A stretch of 40,728 nt of DNA. It comes from a virus. The stretch is taken from IMG/VR virus record IMGVR_UViG_3300045977_000101, positions 1 through 40,728 of that record; one strand, 5' to 3'. Shown here piece by piece: positions 38,705 to 40,728 of the stretch. A model generated the notes under the pieces. That model was not told where the DNA came from and ran no database searches. It was given only the letters and a program-made list of their open reading frames with translations. The translations under genes and the position numbers were made by a program. Within the stretch, counting starts at the first letter, position 1; every line of letters starts with the position of its first letter.

Positions 38705-38887
38705 TCAGACGGTCGTATCGTCGTCGGCCTCGTCGTCATCACCATGCCGAGGCTCTGGCTTGCTCGGTGGTCCCTGTGGTGTCGTCGGCCTCGCTGGCGT
38801 GGCAGGCGTGGCAGGCGTGGCAGGACCACCGGGATTCGGTGTGGCTGGTGTCGCAGGCGTTGCAGGCGTTGCAGGTTCGTTCGGCAT
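38705..38887 (-). CDS. Short Pro-Ala-Thr repeat protein
   Basis: 60 residues with GAGGGACGCA before the ATG. It consists mostly of PAT repeats (PATPATPATP), a PGG interruption, a second PAT block, then PQGPPSKPEPRHG and an acidic end, DDDEADDD. It is encoded by tandem repeats and looks disordered. It is the last gene of the leftward unit, after the hydrolase. It could decorate the virion or be a lytic-region filler; no function is known. Confidence 0.65.
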   Translation of the reverse strand: MPNEPATPATPATPATPNPGGPATPATPATPARPTTPQGPPSKPEPRHGDDDEADDDTTV

Positions 38888-38922
38888 TGCGTCCCTCGAG
38901 AGTATGTGCGTCGTTGCTTACA

Positions 38923-40644
38923 TCACACGAGTCGGCCACGCACGAGCAGACCAGTGCGACCAGGTGCACCACCATTGCTGCGCACCATCTCGATACTCAG
39001 TTCGTTGCCGACGCTGAAATGCCGACGAGGCATCAGCACGGTACCGTTGAACTCGATCACCTCGCACTCACAGGCACGCGTGCAGATGATCGAGTGCCAG
39101 CCTTGATCGCCATACAGCACACCGACCATTCGACCATCGCTGGCGACTCGGTGATCGAATCGCGTGCCGTTGCCTGTGTTCGGCTTGAACCAGCGATGCT
39201 GCGATTGCGTGTCGCCAAAGTGGAACGCACGAGGCCACGACTGCAGATCGCGTGGCAGCAATCCGACGACACGTGCCACCTCCCGGAATCCCTGCCAGCA
39301 CGTGAGCGATTCGACCGTGCTCAACTTCACGCCATCGGAGCAAAAGAAATTGAATCCCTGATCACACAGCAACGACTGTGCAGCCAGTGCGCACAGGTGC
39401 ATCGCATCAACGTCTCGTCCCTCGTAACAGTGGCGTGCCTTTACGCTCACCTCGTCGCCTGGTCCAGTCGGCTCGTCCTGATATCCGAGCGGACACGGTG
39501 GCTCACCTTCCCACATGACAGAGAAGATGTGCCTTACGCGATCATGATCCTCACCGTCTCGGTATCCGTGAATGGCGTAGTAGTCGCCATCGCACCAGTT
39601 CGCGATGTCGTTCTTTTCCTCGGTCGGTGGTGCCGTGGTGGTGATCGGCACGTCAGGACATGCCGACTTGAACGCATCGATGAACGCACACAGCGTGGTG
39701 ATGTCGTCGGCACCAGTCTGCCAAGCCTCGTTGCCTGCGATCACGAGTGCAGCTGTGTCGCGATGCCGCAAACGGTGGCCGAGCGTGCGTGCGAACTCGT
39801 CGTGTGACATGCCACGCAACGCGTAATCACCAGTGCAGTAAATGCCACGCATCCCGAACGAGTCGAGCAGATCACCAAACCGATCCAGCTGGTTCCAATA
39901 GTCCGGTGTGATCTCTGGTCCGATCTCGCGACCACTCCAGTAATCGCCACCGAGCGATCCGAGGTTCAGCCAGAACTGCACGAGCGCATATCCGGCATCG
40001 CTGCAGGCACGCACGGCATCGGTCGCACGAGCGACATCACGTGTGTAGACGCTGAACAGATCGCCGAGGTGGATCCCGATTGGCAACACAGGACCAACGT
40101 CGTCGGCATAACCGTCTGACGTGCAACGCAGCTGGCCTGTGATCCGAGGTGCCACATGCTGTGCACGCAGTGGAGGATCAGCCGTAAAGGTTTCGTATCC
40201 GCCTGGTACGGTTGTCGGCGCATCGTTAGCGTAAGGCTGATCTAACGCAACACGGCCATCGCCATATGCCTTGATGAACCAGCCTGGACGTGCGACCGAT
40301 TCAAAGGCGACACGCTGGCCATCGCCATCGAGATCGTGCAGCCTGAACTTTTCCCATGCACCGGCACTGTCGCGATTGAACACGACGATGCCTGCACAGC
40401 CAGCCTCGGCATCGGCCTCGGCATTTTCACAGCAGGCGAATCGGCCACCGTGATCGACCGAGACGAGTGCACACACACCAGCCTCGTCGGTCGCTTGTAC
40501 GTCGATGCTTTCCCATGCACCAGCGTCATCACGCGTGGCTGTCATCAGGCCAGACGGTCGCTCGTCGATTGACGTGCCACCGAAACCACCACCATCCTCT
40601 GCGCTTACGAACTTGCCGTGATCCGATCTGAGCGTGACGATCAT
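38923..40644 (-). CDS. Fascin-like beta-trefoil/glycoside hydrolase fusion
   Basis: 573 residues with GAGAGG before the ATG. Residues 1-155 contain fascin/actin-crosslinker-like trefoil units (VTLRSDHGKFVSAEDGGG, DAGAWESI, AGAWEKFRL, GWFIKAYGDGRVAL). Residues about 185-500 look like a clan GH-A TIM barrel: IGIHLGDLF, IAGNEAW with probable acid/base Glu306, YYAIHGYRD with His359, and MWEGEP with a probable nucleophile Glu379 or 381. A C-terminal beta domain follows. It is a likely virion-associated enzyme that binds and cuts host polysaccharide. The exact family and substrate are not known. The first 16 codons lie in the terminal repeat. Confidence 0.8.
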   Translation of the reverse strand: MIVTLRSDHGKFVSAEDGGGFGGTSIDERPSGLMTATRDDAGAWESIDVQATDEAGVCALVSVDHGGRFACCENAEADAEAGCAGIVVFNRDSAGAWEKFRLHDLDGDGQRVAFESVARPGWFIKAYGDGRVALDQPYANDAPTTVPGGYETFTADPPLRAQHVAPRITGQLRCTSDGYADDVGPVLPIGIHLGDLFSVYTRDVARATDAVRACSDAGYALVQFWLNLGSLGGDYWSGREIGPEITPDYWNQLDRFGDLLDSFGMRGIYCTGDYALRGMSHDEFARTLGHRLRHRDTAALVIAGNEAWQTGADDITTLCAFIDAFKSACPDVPITTTAPPTEEKNDIANWCDGDYYAIHGYRDGEDHDRVRHIFSVMWEGEPPCPLGYQDEPTGPGDEVSVKARHCYEGRDVDAMHLCALAAQSLLCDQGFNFFCSDGVKLSTVESLTCWQGFREVARVVGLLPRDLQSWPRAFHFGDTQSQHRWFKPNTGNGTRFDHRVASDGRMVGVLYGDQGWHSIICTRACECEVIEFNGTVLMPRRHFSVGNELSIEMVRSNGGAPGRTGLLVRGRLV

Positions 40645-40728
40645 CGTGTGCCTCTCTTTCGTGTGTTGTGCGCAGCACGAGCAAGGGACACAGCGAGCGA
40701 CGAACGACGAACGAACCAGCGTGCAGCT
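40597..40728. repeat. Terminal direct repeat, right copy
   Basis: Same 132 bases as 1-132 with one difference (G at 40723 against T at 127). It includes the start of the fascin/hydrolase gene and its ribosome binding site. Confidence 0.95.

Noticed and set aside
38527-39807. 426-codon plus-strand open frame
   Set aside because: It crosses the convergent terminator and runs antisense to the hydrolase; the translation is Arg/Cys/His-rich without a domain.
1-40728. tRNA or rRNA genes
   Set aside because: No cloverleaf with a GTTC-type T arm or CCA end was recognised by eye; a tRNA search program would be needed to exclude a divergent one.

Overview
The window looks like a complete genome of a temperate tailed dsDNA phage with a long, probably non-contractile tail (siphovirus type). 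Bases 1-132 recur at 40597-40728 with one mismatch, and the start of the last leftward gene lies inside that repeat. The contig therefore closes on itself as a circle of about 40.6 kb, or is terminally redundant. The DNA is GC-rich, and genes are packed with ATGA, GTGA or TGATG stop/start overlaps and purine-rich ribosome binding sites (GAGG, GAGGTG, AGGAG). I see no tRNA, rRNA, IS element or CRISPR array. The host cannot be named. Sec-type signal peptides on tail-region proteins and a possible lipoprotein fit a bacterium but do not identify it.

There are two divergent transcription units. They leave a control region at 31214-31579 and converge on a strong hairpin terminator at 38665-38698. 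The leftward unit (minus strand) runs from the XRE repressor at 31213 down to position 780. It then continues through the circle junction into 40644-38705. In order it carries: repressor, excisionase-like protein and small zinc proteins; an OB/SSB-like protein; a replication initiator with iterons inside the gene and a loader-like protein; a DNA-modification/nuclease block (N4/N6 methyltransferase, VRR-NUC nuclease, HNH, 5-cytosine methyltransferase with an overprinted second gene); terminase small and large subunits; portal, S49 protease and HK97-type capsid; connectors, tail tube, chaperones and tape measure; hub-like protein and a giant fibre with a signal peptide; proline-rich secreted proteins, tiny membrane proteins, and finally a fascin-like/glycoside-hydrolase fusion.

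The rightward unit (31580-38642) holds two frame-overlapping genes joined at a CGACA pentanucleotide repeat, a DNA-binding-like protein, a tyrosine integrase lacking the usual first catalytic arginine, a terminator, small membrane and zinc-ribbon proteins, a 628-bp iteron-bearing non-coding region, and six small accessory genes, several with an identical leader.

The most interesting features are: the 5-cytosine methyltransferase gene, whose second half is read in another frame as a phage zinc-ribbon/WLMGFP protein; two separate iteron sets; families of AGGCCT-rich repeats in non-coding and linker DNA; the CGACA repeat whose copy number would fuse or split two genes; and reuse of one junction sequence that forces a common C-terminus on several proteins. 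No endolysin, polymerase, primase or helicase is recognisable.
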